Made by a program: the position numbers and the translations under genes. Under the pieces are notes generated by a model. The model worked only from the letters and a program-made list of their open reading frames with translations, was not told the origin of the DNA and did no database searches. 64,000 bases of DNA from Sporomusa sp. KB1 (GTDB lineage: Bacteria > Bacillota > Negativicutes > Sporomusales > Sporomusaceae), in assembly GCF_007830295.1 (NCBI RefSeq), contig NZ_VLKC01000002.1, positions 1,521,740-1,585,739 of the forward strand. The letters are read 5' to 3'. Below, piece by piece: positions 7,884 through 16,155 of this stretch. Numbering within the stretch: the first letter of the stretch is position 1; each line of letters starts with the position of its first letter.

Positions 7884-8359
7884 ACCTGACCCTCCTCCAT
7901 AGTGATAACGCTCCTCATTGCCATTGCGATAAATAATAGTACTATTGAAAATACGATTAACAATATATTATTGAATGGTAAGACGGAAACAACCCCATAC
8001 CACAGCGTAAAAAATTGGACAGTATATTTCATGACAATTTGCAACACGGGATACAGGAGAACAATGGAGACTGTTAAACCCGCCGCAATACTTCCTAAAA
8101 TCCCAACAATTGCATACGATAAAAAATTTGATGCTTCTTGTTTTTCTATCTCTAATATAACCTTTTGAGAAAAGTCGTCGCTTACTTTAACAGTAGTCAG
8201 GTCTGTTTTAAAAACCGACAAAGCTTGCTGTATATCAAGATATTTACTATTGCAACTTGAACATTTACTAAAATGAGCTTTTATCTGTTCGGCTGTGTTG
8301 AAATCTAATTCATTATCAAGGTAATCATAAATAAGGTCTTCACATTCAGAGCATTTCAT
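7880..8359 (-). CDS. Anti-sigma factor with zinc-finger (zf-HC2) domain
   Basis: 159 residues from ATG 8359, 6 nt after GAGGTG; the earlier in-frame GTG at 8368 is part of that ribosome site. The N-terminus is a zf-HC2 anti-sigma domain: CSECEDLIYDYLDNEL, then HFSKCSSC (HxxxCxxC). Two transmembrane segments follow (around residues 85-110 and 125-150). It is expected to bind and hold the ECF sigma factor encoded just upstream, releasing it on an envelope signal. It overlaps the neighbours at both ends, which fits co-translation of sigma and anti-sigma. Confidence 0.88.
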   Translation of the reverse strand: MKCSECEDLIYDYLDNELDFNTAEQIKAHFSKCSSCNSKYLDIQQALSVFKTDLTTVKVSDDFSQKVILEIEKQEASNFLSYAIVGILGSIAAGLTVSIVLLYPVLQIVMKYTVQFFTLWYGVVSVLPFNNILLIVFSIVLLFIAMAMRSVITMEEGQV

Positions 8360-8364
8360 CTTTA

Positions 8365-8904
8365 TCACCTCTTACTTAATTCTTCCCGAAGTTTTTCCCT
8401 TGCGTGGTTAATTCTTGACTTCACCGTTCCTAATGGGATTTCAAATAAATTAGCTATTTCATCATAAGCTAAACCTTCTATTTCGCGTAGAACAAGAATT
8501 GCTCTATGCTCCGGGGTTAGTTCCGCTAAAACCAACCCCAGAGTTTTAATATTTTCCTTTTTATCTACATATTCTTCGGGAGTTTCCCCTTGGTAAGCGG
8601 GTTCAGCAACGTCATCAATCGGAACACACTTTACATTTGTAAGACTTTTTTTATAGCTAATACTTGTATTTATAGCTATTCGTAAAAGCCACTTATAAAA
8701 ACCCTCAGTATTATTTAGTTTAATAATGCCTTTATAGGCTTTAATAAATGTCTCTTGGGCTATATCTTCAGCATCCTGCTGATTTCCTATAACACCGTAA
8801 GCAACGGAAAACACGCGATTTTGGAACCTTTGCACTAAGGATGCAAAGGCGTTTTTATCTCCTAATCGTGATTTTTCTATCAATTCAAGTAAACTTTCAT
8901 CCAC
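8365..8904 (-). CDS. ECF-subfamily RNA polymerase sigma factor
   Basis: 179 residues from GTG 8904 with GGTGAG upstream. Region 2 is clear (QRFQNRVFSVAYGVIGNQQD, then AEDIAQETFIKAYKG) and region 4 has LTPEHRAILVLREIEGLAYDEIA with a GTVKSRINHAREKL helix-turn-helix. There is no region 3, as expected for the extracytoplasmic-function group. The gene is the second of a five-gene operon (PAP2, sigma, anti-sigma, membrane protein, DedA) and probably drives it. A possible ECF promoter precedes the PAP2 gene. The neighbourhood points to a cell-envelope or lipid-carrier stress regulon. Confidence 0.92.
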   Translation of the reverse strand: MDESLLELIEKSRLGDKNAFASLVQRFQNRVFSVAYGVIGNQQDAEDIAQETFIKAYKGIIKLNNTEGFYKWLLRIAINTSISYKKSLTNVKCVPIDDVAEPAYQGETPEEYVDKKENIKTLGLVLAELTPEHRAILVLREIEGLAYDEIANLFEIPLGTVKSRINHAREKLREELSKR

Positions 8905-8934
8905 ATCGTCTCACCATATCCTTATATTGAAGAG

Positions 8935-9537
8935 TTAGGCTTTTTTCTCAATAGCTAAAACTGGGATTGCCTTCTCTAATTTTACCCATATTGAAAAAAT
9001 CCAGGCGATTGGTTTATCCATCACGTCTTTATAACGTTCCACCAACCAGCTACTCATTATTCCTACCAACATACCACCGATTACGTCAGTTGGATAGTGA
9101 ATACCGACATAAATTCTAGAAAAAGCGACTAAAGTAGCAAATCCTAACATTAATTTCCCGCCGAAAGTATTATTAATTACTAAACTGCTTGCAAGTGAGA
9201 AGCTTCCCGTCGCGTGGTCGCTCGGGAAAGAAGCATCAGGATTAACTGGGAGTAATAAATGAACGGGATGGTCTACATATGGACGGTTGCGGAACCAGGC
9301 AAACCCAACAATTTGACTAATCCCTAACCCAATCAACGCAGAGGTGAAGGCGTATAGTGCATATCTTCGATTATTCTCTAATTGCGTTTTATTGGTTCCT
9401 GAAAACCATAAAGCTACTAAATACAATCCGAATATAGCTGGACCATATTCAGAAACGTACATCATCAGCTTATCCAACCAAACAAGATGTCCAGAAAGAT
9501 TATTGATTGAAGTCAACAGCATCATATCGTAATTCAT
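8935..9537 (-). CDS. PAP2-family phosphatase (BcrC-like undecaprenyl-diphosphatase)
   Basis: 200 residues from ATG 9537, chosen for AAGGAGG 8 nt upstream. Five to six membrane segments. The three PAP2 motifs are present: FRNRPYV, FPSDHATGSF (SxxHxxG type) and SRIYVGIHYPTDVIGG. The length and motif spacing match BcrC/YwoA-like undecaprenyl-pyrophosphate phosphatases, which regenerate the lipid carrier outside the membrane and give bacitracin tolerance. It is the first gene of the ECF operon. Its pairing with DedA suggests that dephosphorylation and return of the carrier are co-regulated. Confidence 0.85.
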   Translation of the reverse strand: MNYDMMLLTSINNLSGHLVWLDKLMMYVSEYGPAIFGLYLVALWFSGTNKTQLENNRRYALYAFTSALIGLGISQIVGFAWFRNRPYVDHPVHLLLPVNPDASFPSDHATGSFSLASSLVINNTFGGKLMLGFATLVAFSRIYVGIHYPTDVIGGMLVGIMSSWLVERYKDVMDKPIAWIFSIWVKLEKAIPVLAIEKKA

Positions 9538-9573
9538 TTTTATTTCCTCCTTAACTATGTCCCATTTATAAAA

Positions 9574-9598
9574 GACACGCAAACAACAAAAAAGTTCA
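9574..9598 (-). promoter_or_regulatory. Possible ECF-type promoter for the PAP2-sigma-DedA operon
   Basis: Minus strand TGAACT (9593-9598), 13 bp, CGTGTC (9574-9579), about 40 nt before the PAP2 start. It resembles TGAAAC-N16-CGTC but the spacing is short, so only a tentative autoregulatory site. Confidence 0.3.
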
Positions 9599-9747
9599 CT
9601 ACTTTTTACTGGAAAATTGCATAAGAAAATCTCCCTTATTGGGGAGATAACAATATACGCTATTGCTGCTAACCAAATTGAAATAGAGAAATCTCGTAGG
9701 TACGCCCTGCTATGTCTTGAATTTTAAATTGAGATAACTTTTTCATA

Positions 9748-9885
9748 CTACCTGTTTATCCGTTCATACATTACTAACCAATAAAATTTTGGCTGCCATT
9801 TCCAACTAGAATGTTGTAACCCTTTATAAATTATTCCACCAACAGCCAATATCTCGCCCGTAACTATATTACAGGTAAGACACAT
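9748..9885 (-). pseudogene. Truncated HIT-family gene, 5' fragment only
   Basis: ATG 9885 with GGAGG upstream reads MCLTCNIVTGEILAVGGIIY, almost the same as the first residues of the intact HIT gene at 18590-19063 (MCLTCSIVKADILPVGGIIF). After about residue 21 the similarity stops and the frame ends at 9748. The HIT catalytic region is missing. The leaders of the two genes are also alike, so this is a duplicated or replaced copy cut short. It lies beside an IS200 remnant, which may have caused the break. Confidence 0.75.
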
Positions 9886-9904
9886 AAGCTTCCTCCAAAA
9901 TAGT

Positions 9905-10032
9905 CTTCTTACTAGTCATGACCACCACTTCAAGTGGTGCTTTGTTGTTAGCCCTGTAAGGGCTGATTACTTGCTACGCCTAAAAGGCGGGTATCGCAAG
10001 CACTGTTACCATCGGCCTCTGAAAGAGGCTCT
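9905..10032 (-). repeat. Run of short hairpins at an IS200-type element end
   Basis: Four small stem-loops follow one another: ACCACTT/AAGTGGT, AGCCC/GGGCT, CGCC/GGCG within a longer CTTGC...GCAAG stem, and GCCTCT/AGAGGC. They lie directly downstream of the transposase remnant on the minus strand. Subterminal hairpins of this sort are what IS200/IS605 single-strand transposases recognise. They could also be what is left of a guide-RNA-like end. Confidence 0.45.
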
Positions 10033-10350
10033 TTAGTTCATTTCTTCTTTCTTAGCTTCTTCCTGTTGTTCTTGTATATATCTCTTAATTGCTTCCTCCG
10101 TGATATTTCCCACTGTTGCTACATAATAGCCTCGTGCCCAAAATGCTCTGTTCCACTTACTCCCCTGATCTGGATGTACATCGTATATCATTAACGCACT
10201 CTTCCCTTTTAAATATCCCATAAATTCTGCTACACTCAATTTTGACGGAATACTTACGCATAAATGTACATGATCAGCACATACTGCTCCTTCAATTCTG
10301 TTCAAGCAATGATGATAACTGATCTCGAATCGCCAATTTTCCTCTTCCTA
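10033..10350 (-). pseudogene. IS200-family transposase TnpA, N-terminally truncated
   Basis: The frame is open from about 10350 and encodes FEISYHHCLNRIEGAVCADH followed by VHLCVSIPSK. This contains the HUH metal motif (HVH) of the Y1 transposase. The catalytic tyrosine region RGYYVATVG and a C-terminal helix (IKRYIQEQQEE) are also present. About 40 N-terminal residues are missing, and an in-frame TAG stops any upward extension. The protein could start at TTG 10305 but would lack the first strands of the fold, so it is probably dead. Hairpins of the element end follow at 9905-10032. Confidence 0.75.
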
Positions 10351-10413
10351 CTCTCGCAAGAAAGCGCCGTTACATACAAATTGCATATAAACCACAAAAA
10401 AAGCACACAAAAA

Positions 10414-10443
10414 AGCAAGGCTCAGAACTCCTAAAGCCTTGCT
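10414..10443 (-). terminator. Terminator after tRNA-Arg
   Basis: AGCAAGGCT / AGCCTTGCT stem followed by T6 on the minus strand, 16 nt past the tRNA CCA. Confidence 0.85.
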
Positions 10444-10458
10444 ATCATTGTATTTAGA

Positions 10459-10537
10459 TGGTGCGCCCGGAGGGACTCGAACCCCCGCAAGACGCGGTTT
10501 AGGAAACCACCGCTCTATCCACCTGAGCTACGGGCGC
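10459..10537 (-). tRNA. tRNA-Arg (anticodon CCT)
   Basis: Full cloverleaf on the minus strand: acceptor GCGCCCG/CGGGCGC, D arm GCTC...GAGC, anticodon stem GTGGT/ACCGC with loop TTCCTAA (anticodon CCT), T arm GGGGG TTCGAGT CCCTC, discriminator A, and genome-encoded CCA (10459-10461). It has its own terminator. A partial second copy of its 5' half lies at 14975-15016. Confidence 0.95.
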
Positions 10538-10827
10538 GCATGTTACAAGCTATTGATTTACCTGTATTTTAGCTACTTTTCCACCTGCATATTATACCAT
10601 ATTTTCTACCGAAAAATCACCTTTTTAATACCAACGGCATCAGAATGGAATCCAAATGGCATTTTCAAAAGCAACGTCAAATCGGCATAATTGGCAGGTT
10701 CGGCAGTTATGGCACTAGTTAAGATAACGATAATTAGTATAGCATTTCGAGTGCAAGGTGTCAATTGTGACTAAGTGGAAAACGCCAATACTACAACAGT
10801 TCAATTCTTATAGTGGTCAGCTTGCTT

Positions 10828-11955
10828 CTACCTTCTTTTCTTTTGCTTATCTTCGTACATGAGCTTATCGCTATGACGAATAAACTCATATACATTATCA
10901 AATGAATCATCAAATATTGCTCTACCGCAACTAAATTGGATGCGGTAAGGCATATCACTACTTTCATTATATGCATCAATCTTATCATTTAGTGTTTTAA
11001 TATACTGCTCTAGTCTTCTTTCGCTTCTCTCATTCAGCATAATAATAAACTCATCACCACCCAAACGAATGGCAACCCCTATCCCTTCAAACACCTCTTC
11101 CAATTGTCTGGCAAAGAATTTCAATACTCTGTCGCCTTCCTGATGACCAAAAGCATCATTAATACTTTTAAAGCTATCCATATCGATATTAACCACCGAT
11201 AAAACGTTATTGCCTTTTCTGTTCCAACTTGCAAGGTATTCATCATAAGCCATGCGATTACCTAATCCCGTTAGTGGGTCACGCTTCGCTTGTTCGTGCA
11301 TAATAGAAATATAGTTAATAACGACAGCAATCCCTACACTATTCCAAATTGTTAAATAAATGAAGTAATACAATTGAAAAATTGACAGCATAGCGGGAAT
11401 TAGCGAAAGAGAACTAATCACGATTAGTTCTTCTTTATTGACATTCTTACGATTATCATATAAAACCAGTAAGTGTATTATGTAATAAAAAAAGCTTATC
11501 ATCGGCGAAACAAAAAACAGCGGACCCCTTACATATAGATTCTCATCGGTTATACTAAAAATCCAATTAAAATGATAGCTACCAAACGATAAAATACCAT
11601 TAACAATAAATGGTACTACTAACCAGCTAAACTTACTTATAGATATTTTTTTATATTTGTTTGTTCTTTTATAAGCATATAGCGTTGCAACAATTGGCAC
11701 TGCTGGCGTTAAGGCGAATCCTAATGTGTCAACCACCTTCTGTGTAGCAATGAAATCAATATAATCACTGGAATTTAATACCACACTGAAGATTTCCAAT
11801 ATCAATATAATTATCGTTAAACATATTAATGTTAGAAACAACCTGTGAACTTCTTCTTTTATATTTAGCCTAAATCTAGCATGCACAGCAACACTGAGCA
11901 ATAATATCACCATAAAAATATTCATCTGAATTGCAAGCATTGTATTAATCTTCAT
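10828..11955 (-). CDS. Membrane-bound diguanylate cyclase (GGDEF)
   Basis: 375 residues from ATG 11955. A TTG seven codons earlier is possible; the ribosome site is weak (AAAGAAG). The N-terminal 220 residues hold about seven or eight hydrophobic segments, like 7TM-sensor cyclases. The C-terminus is a GGDEF domain: RDPLTGLGNRMAYDEYLA, NIDMDSFKSINDAFGH and RLGGDEFIIM. The active site is intact. The usual RxxD inhibitory site before RLGGDEF is replaced by FEGI, so product inhibition is probably absent. It makes c-di-GMP, which matches the GEMM riboswitch at 770-870 and the EAL protein at 34219-35436. Confidence 0.92.
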   Translation of the reverse strand: MKINTMLAIQMNIFMVILLLSVAVHARFRLNIKEEVHRLFLTLICLTIIILILEIFSVVLNSSDYIDFIATQKVVDTLGFALTPAVPIVATLYAYKRTNKYKKISISKFSWLVVPFIVNGILSFGSYHFNWIFSITDENLYVRGPLFFVSPMISFFYYIIHLLVLYDNRKNVNKEELIVISSLSLIPAMLSIFQLYYFIYLTIWNSVGIAVVINYISIMHEQAKRDPLTGLGNRMAYDEYLASWNRKGNNVLSVVNIDMDSFKSINDAFGHQEGDRVLKFFARQLEEVFEGIGVAIRLGGDEFIIMLNERSERRLEQYIKTLNDKIDAYNESSDMPYRIQFSCGRAIFDDSFDNVYEFIRHSDKLMYEDKQKKRR

Positions 11956-12302
11956 CACTTCTTTCAGCAAATACAACTATACGCATATCAACAAAGTACT
12001 ATTAAAATAGCGTCATCTGGTTTGTATGGGGCAAAATGGTTCATCATCACTCTCTTATATATTTTCTGGATTTGCCTTGTTACAATATATTTCCTTTATA
12101 ATTAGAAAAACAGCACAACTCTATCAATTGTACCGTTTGGATTAGGTGCTAGTCTTCCTGACAGGTGCCAAAACTGATATGGTAATTTTATGTCTGTTTC
12201 TAATCTGGTGCAATTGGCACTTCCTGTAGTAATTCAGATTTAATAATATCTCCCTTATAGATATGTTGTGCAGAAATCCAAGGGACAGTCCACCGGTTAC
12301 CA
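11956..12302. other. Gap with no recognisable feature
   Basis: AT-rich. A minus-strand frame at 12200-12310 ends NRWTVPWISAQHIYKGDIIK and more, which could be the tail of a lost gene, but I cannot place it. No promoter or RNA stands out. Confidence 0.4.
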
Positions 12303-12920
12303 CTATGACGAAATACTAATCGGCTGTCTAATGATAGTTTTCCAGTTTTGCGGATCGCCACGTCTGGTATCACTAAGGTAAATTTCATGGTGCGTTCCGT
12401 TCATTTGATAGCCATTGTCTGTAATAAAAGTATGTAGCCTCTCAACCGTTGGACCTTCTTCCGAAAAAGGTCCGATATGTAAGATCTGAGCTACCATCCC
12501 CTCATCATAGGTATTAAAACGTATTTTATCTAAGGTAGATAAACCTTTGTCTTGACGAACTTTTTCTATCGCAGTAGTTACTAGTGCTGAAGTGATATAT
12601 TGGGGTTGCATAATCATAAGCGTCCATTTCCAATTATCTTTATTCTCACTGCTAAAATTGTTCATATCATCACTCCACCATAGCCCTTCCAGTGGCATCA
12701 CTCCATAATCAATTTCTAATGTTTTCTTAACCATGAACTTTAATGTATAAGATACGCTAAACAATGCTTCGACAGCGTTTTGAAATTCAATGGAATTGTT
12801 GGGATTTCCGCTCCCATCAATCATTAAATGCTGCAGAGGTGGAACTGTTACTATTGAAAGCTTTTTTGCTGACGCTTTATACAACTCTTTCAATTCTTTT
12901 TTATAGTCAACCTTATCCAT
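12303..12920 (-). CDS. GyrI-like small-molecule-binding domain protein
   Basis: 205 residues, ATG with GGAG upstream. The layout follows stand-alone GyrI-like/SOUL-fold proteins: VPPLQHLMIDGSGNPN near the start, VMPLEGLWW in the middle, and GMVAQILHIGPFSEEGPTVE, then THHEIYLSDTRR near the end. These proteins bind and may hydrolyse or sequester hydrophobic drugs. Effector-binding domains of this type are also fused to AraC or MerR regulators, but there is no DNA-binding domain here. It sits among other single-gene accessory functions. No operon is apparent. Confidence 0.8.
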   Translation of the reverse strand: MDKVDYKKELKELYKASAKKLSIVTVPPLQHLMIDGSGNPNNSIEFQNAVEALFSVSYTLKFMVKKTLEIDYGVMPLEGLWWSDDMNNFSSENKDNWKWTLMIMQPQYITSALVTTAIEKVRQDKGLSTLDKIRFNTYDEGMVAQILHIGPFSEEGPTVERLHTFITDNGYQMNGTHHEIYLSDTRRGDPQNWKTIIRQPISISS

Positions 12921-12967
12921 AAATACATTTCTCCTTCAAAACCATAACACATCTACAATTTAATTTT

Positions 12968-13708
12968 TTAAACCTTTTGTGCTTTTACGATAAGAAAAGG
13001 GGGTCTTCTTCGTTCCTCTTTCAAAACTTCATTTAATAATTCTGCTTCTTCTGTTGCTATTGGCTCTAAAACCCTGACAATATTAAACCCTGTTTCAATC
13101 AATGTATTAATAATGCTTGACGTTGTTCGATGATATTTAATTACACCATCAATGAACCATTTTTGTTTTCTAATACCTTCATCATTATAATTATCTAATT
13201 TCCAATACAATTTTTCGCCATTTTCTCCTTTCGCCCATCCATTAGAAGCTTTTTTAGCAGTCACAATTGGATGTTCTTGTGAGAAAATCAGTAATCCATT
13301 GTTTTTTAAGCAGTGATAAATTTCTTGCAAAACATTTTTAAAATCAGCAATATAATGGAATGCTAACGAACTGAGAACTAAGTCAAACTGGTCTTTATGG
13401 AAGCTTATGTCTTCGATGGGAAGGCATCTATATTCTATTTTATCATGTTGATAGAGTTGCTTTGCCCTAGAAATCATTTTTTCCGAAATGTCTATACCTA
13501 TAACCCGCTCAGCGCCCTGGGACACATACCAGTTGCTAGATTCTCCAAAACCACACCCTAAATCCAATATCTTCTTATGAGTCAAATCATCAGGCAAGAG
13601 TGTTCTAAACGCAGGAATTTCAAGAACATCATTAAGACCAGTAGAATCTACCCTTAGTTTAATATAAGAATTATAAAAAATCTCATTGTCGTAGATGTTC
13701 TGTTTCAA
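12968..13708 (-). CDS. Class I SAM-dependent methyltransferase
   Basis: 246 residues starting with TTG 13708 behind AAGAAGG. It has the Rossmann motif I KILDLGCGFGESSNW, the acidic motif VIGIDISEKMISRAK, and motif IV FDLVLSSLAFHYI. The C-terminal part is a helical cap (LIFSQEHPIVTAKK). It belongs to the UbiE/methyltransferase-11 group. Substrate not deducible. The nearest neighbours are a GyrI-like gene and a broken kinase, which do not suggest a pathway. Confidence 0.88.
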   Translation of the reverse strand: MKQNIYDNEIFYNSYIKLRVDSTGLNDVLEIPAFRTLLPDDLTHKKILDLGCGFGESSNWYVSQGAERVIGIDISEKMISRAKQLYQHDKIEYRCLPIEDISFHKDQFDLVLSSLAFHYIADFKNVLQEIYHCLKNNGLLIFSQEHPIVTAKKASNGWAKGENGEKLYWKLDNYNDEGIRKQKWFIDGVIKYHRTTSSIINTLIETGFNIVRVLEPIATEEAELLNEVLKEERRRPPFLIVKAQKV

Positions 13709-13763
13709 TTTAAATACCTTCTTACAACTTTAATATAATATTGATTTAAAAACTTAGTCCAAA

Positions 13764-14087
13764 TTATTCAAAAGATTTGTCTAAAATTTGTATTGCTGTT
13801 TTAAGCAAATCATCTTTCGTTAAATCATTTGTTATTTTTATGTACTCTCCTGTGGTTCTAACATCATTAAATATCTTCTCATTCTGCCACATACTCCTCT
13901 GTAGATATTTGGGTATCATCAATTTTTCGTTAGATGCACCTTGATAAAATGCTGTTTCATTAATTAACCTCCGCCTCAATACATCCAAGTCGCCAATTAG
14001 CCATATTTTCCTTAATATCTTGATGCTAATGTAGTTGCTAAAGTAGTTTTGCCACTCATAGGGCTACCGCCAATTAGAATTACTTTT
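13764..14087 (-). pseudogene. Disrupted P-loop nucleotide/metabolite kinase
   Basis: The minus strand starts with a Walker A segment VILIGGSPMSGKTTLATTLA but reaches a stop after ASRY. A second frame then continues with RRRLINETAFYQGASNEKL and a C-terminal helix to 13764. The start of the first frame lacks a good initiation codon, and it abuts the stop of the GrpB-like gene. The two pieces fit one small kinase of the 2-phosphoglycerate-kinase/adenylate-kinase-like type that lost an internal segment and its frame. Confidence 0.65.
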
Positions 14088-14090
14088 ATG

Positions 14091-14624
14091 TTACTGTACA
14101 GTTACATCGCCCCTTTCCTTCATCCACATTTCAGCCTTCTCTAGCACCTCATTAATAAACGGTCCTTTACCTTTAGTATATTTTCCCCTATCATCTGAAT
14201 ATTTTAGAACAAGCCTTTTCTTAAGTCTTCCATATTCTTCTGCTACTTTGGGAAAAGCTCTTAGATAGTTCCGAAAAAGTAGATGTTCTAACCAAAAATC
14301 ACTTTTATATTTGACAACATGCAAATGATGGGTACGTGGCATCCCTTTACGGAAAAACTGCCTATTTGGTATTCCTGCTTCCCCTCTATATTTATAACCA
14401 TTTAGCTCTAACATGTTTATTTGTTTTTTATCTACTAATGTACGTTCAGAGACACCAAGCATTATATCAATTATTGGTTTTGCCTCTAATCCGTATATTG
14501 AAGTACTACCTATATGTTGAATGTCAATAAAATCTTCAAAAATTGTCTTAAGCAAGATACGTTCTTTCTCAAAAAGAATTACCCAGTCGGGATTATAATC
14601 AACAATTGTGATGGTATCGTCCAT
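14091..14624 (-). CDS. GrpB-family (UPF0157) nucleotidyltransferase-fold protein
   Basis: 177 residues from ATG 14624, chosen for TTGGAGG spaced 4 nt upstream; a longer ATG at 14660 lacks such a site. It shows the GrpB pattern: ITIVDYNPDWVILFEKE, then IQHIGSTSIYGLEAKPIIDI (the GS and PxxD of the nucleotidyltransferase fold) and a C-terminal KYTKGKGPFINEVLEKAE helix. Function of the family is not well known; some members are linked to CoA biosynthesis. Single gene. Confidence 0.85.
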   Translation of the reverse strand: MDDTITIVDYNPDWVILFEKERILLKTIFEDFIDIQHIGSTSIYGLEAKPIIDIMLGVSERTLVDKKQINMLELNGYKYRGEAGIPNRQFFRKGMPRTHHLHVVKYKSDFWLEHLLFRNYLRAFPKVAEEYGRLKKRLVLKYSDDRGKYTKGKGPFINEVLEKAEMWMKERGDVTVQ

Positions 14625-15174
14625 AAAACCTCCAAAACATATAACGGTTAGTTTATCCATTTATAATAATTAACAAACTCGTCATCCGAACATTTACTTC
14701 CCTTAAAAGATTGATCGACATTCAAAACTAGCTAATGTAATGTTATTGGTTCGCCTCATTACCATAAAATTCCTATGTAATTAGCAAAAATTCAACTTCG
14801 GTGATATAAAACTTTAATAGATACTATCACACCAATATTGCAAAGAAACTGGCACTCTGAAAATGGCATATTCAACACCAATGAAATTCAAACGGAAATA
14901 AAAAAAGCTCCGAGGAAAATCCCCAGAACAATTTGATTTATATGTATTTATTGATACAATTATTAGTTGATGTCCCTTAAGGAACCACCGCTCTATCTAC
15001 CTGAGCTACGGGCGCACATGTTAAAAAGGCAATAGGGTTATTGTTTCGGTCTTCCCCTCTAACTTCATTCCTTCCAATTCCACCATTTTAATAGTTTGGC
15101 ATCGTATTCATCATTAGACGCATAGTACACCGCACACCTAATTAGCTAATTGCTCATCACTATTCATTATTTCA
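14625..15174. other. Gap carrying a partial tRNA copy and terminator
   Basis: Contains a wobble-paired minus-strand terminator near 14893-14925, the 5'-half tRNA-Arg remnant at 14975-15016, and otherwise AT-rich DNA without a supportable gene. Confidence 0.5.
14975..15016 (-). pseudogene. Partial tRNA-Arg copy (5' half)
   Basis: The minus strand reads GCGCCCGTAGCTCAGGTAGA followed by TAGAGCGGTGGTTCCTTAAG. It matches the first ~40 nt of the intact tRNA-Arg at 10459-10537 with a few changes, then stops matching in the anticodon loop. A short 5' flank (CATGTTA) is also shared. The 3' half is absent. It is the trace of a duplication, or of an integration event that used this tRNA. Confidence 0.75.
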
Positions 15175-15495
15175 TCACTCGTCATCAAATGCGTTTAATG
15201 CTATAGGTAATGCTTGAATTACTATATTTCCCACAGCAGGTAACCCCACCAGAACGGCACTAATGATTTCATCTCTTGTAGCTCCAAGAGACTTGGCATG
15301 TTTTACATGAAAGGGCAGTCCACCTTCAAGTCTGGCTGAAGCTAAAACAGCTATGTACGCTAATTCTTCGGTTTTAGCGTCCAGTCTACTGGCTGTTCCT
15401 AACTTTTGCACTGTGTCCAACCATATCTCCTGATGCTCAGGAGCTTCTTTTATAAATGTTTGAAATGCATTACTAACCGAAAAATTTTCGTCCAT
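15175..15495 (-). CDS. Carboxymuconolactone decarboxylase (AhpD-like) family protein
   Basis: 106 residues from ATG 15495, preceded by GGAGG at 6 nt. It contains the CMD core (LDAKTEELAYIAVLASARLE) and a C-terminal HVKHAKSLGATRDEIISAVLV helix. The usual CxxC redox pair before the conserved histidine is replaced by LPFHVKH, so peroxidase activity is not expected. It sits 27 nt after the CAT-like gene and may be co-transcribed with it. Confidence 0.85.
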   Translation of the reverse strand: MDENFSVSNAFQTFIKEAPEHQEIWLDTVQKLGTASRLDAKTEELAYIAVLASARLEGGLPFHVKHAKSLGATRDEIISAVLVGLPAVGNIVIQALPIALNAFDDE

Positions 15496-15522
15496 TGTGA
15501 CCTCCATTTTTATCAACTTATT

Positions 15523-16155
15523 TTATATCAGGGTATCAACATAATTTTGCAATTTTGAAAAATAAATACCGATATGTATACCATCCACAAATGCATGATG
15601 TACTTGTACGGAAAACGGCAATAAGACTTTATTATTGTCTGAAAAATATTTACCCCAAGAAATTCTTGGTACAGAATCATTTTTGTTTAATGAAATAGTA
15701 TGTGACAGATGCGTAAAAGATACCCAGGGAATACAAGTTATATATATTAAGTCATCTCTTCCGGCAACATCCGTTAAGTTGAAATAATTGTTTTGATTTT
15801 CCGCCTTTCTCTTAGCATATTCAGTAAATGCAAAAATATCATTGCTCATTTCTGCTGTAACAAATTTGAATAAATCATCTTCGCCAGCTTTTAAATAAGT
15901 AAATGAAGGATGAAGTCTATCATGTAAAATTACTTGATTCTCTCTTATTCTATATCGAAAATTAATTACTTCATTTGCAATATGAGTAGAAGCATAAATC
16001 ATTGCAAAGTTAAACGAAATCTCCTTTGCTCTTACAAAGCTTAGAAATTTGGTAATATCAATATTTGCACAAATATTATATTGAGGATAATCCATCCTGC
16101 GGAAAAAGTTAAAATGTTCTTTTCGTTTCCAGTTATCTAAATCTATATATTTCAA
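15523..16155 (-). CDS. Chloramphenicol acetyltransferase (type A) homologue
   Basis: 210 residues from TTG 16155 with GGAGGGAG right upstream. The length matches CatA (about 215 aa). It starts YIDLDNWKRKEHFNFF as CatA enzymes do, and ends with the catalytic signature VQVHHAFVDGIHIG (HHxxxDG; the second His is the general base). WVSFTHLSH and PRISWGKYF are also typical. Enzymes of this family transfer acetyl from acetyl-CoA to the 3-OH of chloramphenicol. Whether this divergent chromosomal copy gives resistance cannot be told from sequence. It lies in accessory DNA. Confidence 0.85.
   Translation of the reverse strand: MKYIDLDNWKRKEHFNFFRRMDYPQYNICANIDITKFLSFVRAKEISFNFAMIYASTHIANEVINFRYRIRENQVILHDRLHPSFTYLKAGEDDLFKFVTAEMSNDIFAFTEYAKRKAENQNNYFNLTDVAGRDDLIYITCIPWVSFTHLSHTISLNKNDSVPRISWGKYFSDNNKVLLPFSVQVHHAFVDGIHIGIYFSKLQNYVDTLI

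Noticed and set aside
9905..10032. Possible CRISPR-like hairpin series
   Set aside because: The hairpins differ from one another and have no repeat-spacer periodicity; they fit an IS200 end.
10439..10690. An 83-aa plus-strand frame
   Set aside because: It runs across the tRNA-Arg gene on the opposite strand and its terminator; no ribosome site or protein features.
12200..12388. A minus-strand frame ending EVPIAPD
   Set aside because: Overlaps the end of the GyrI-like gene in another frame and has no start signal; at most a gene remnant.
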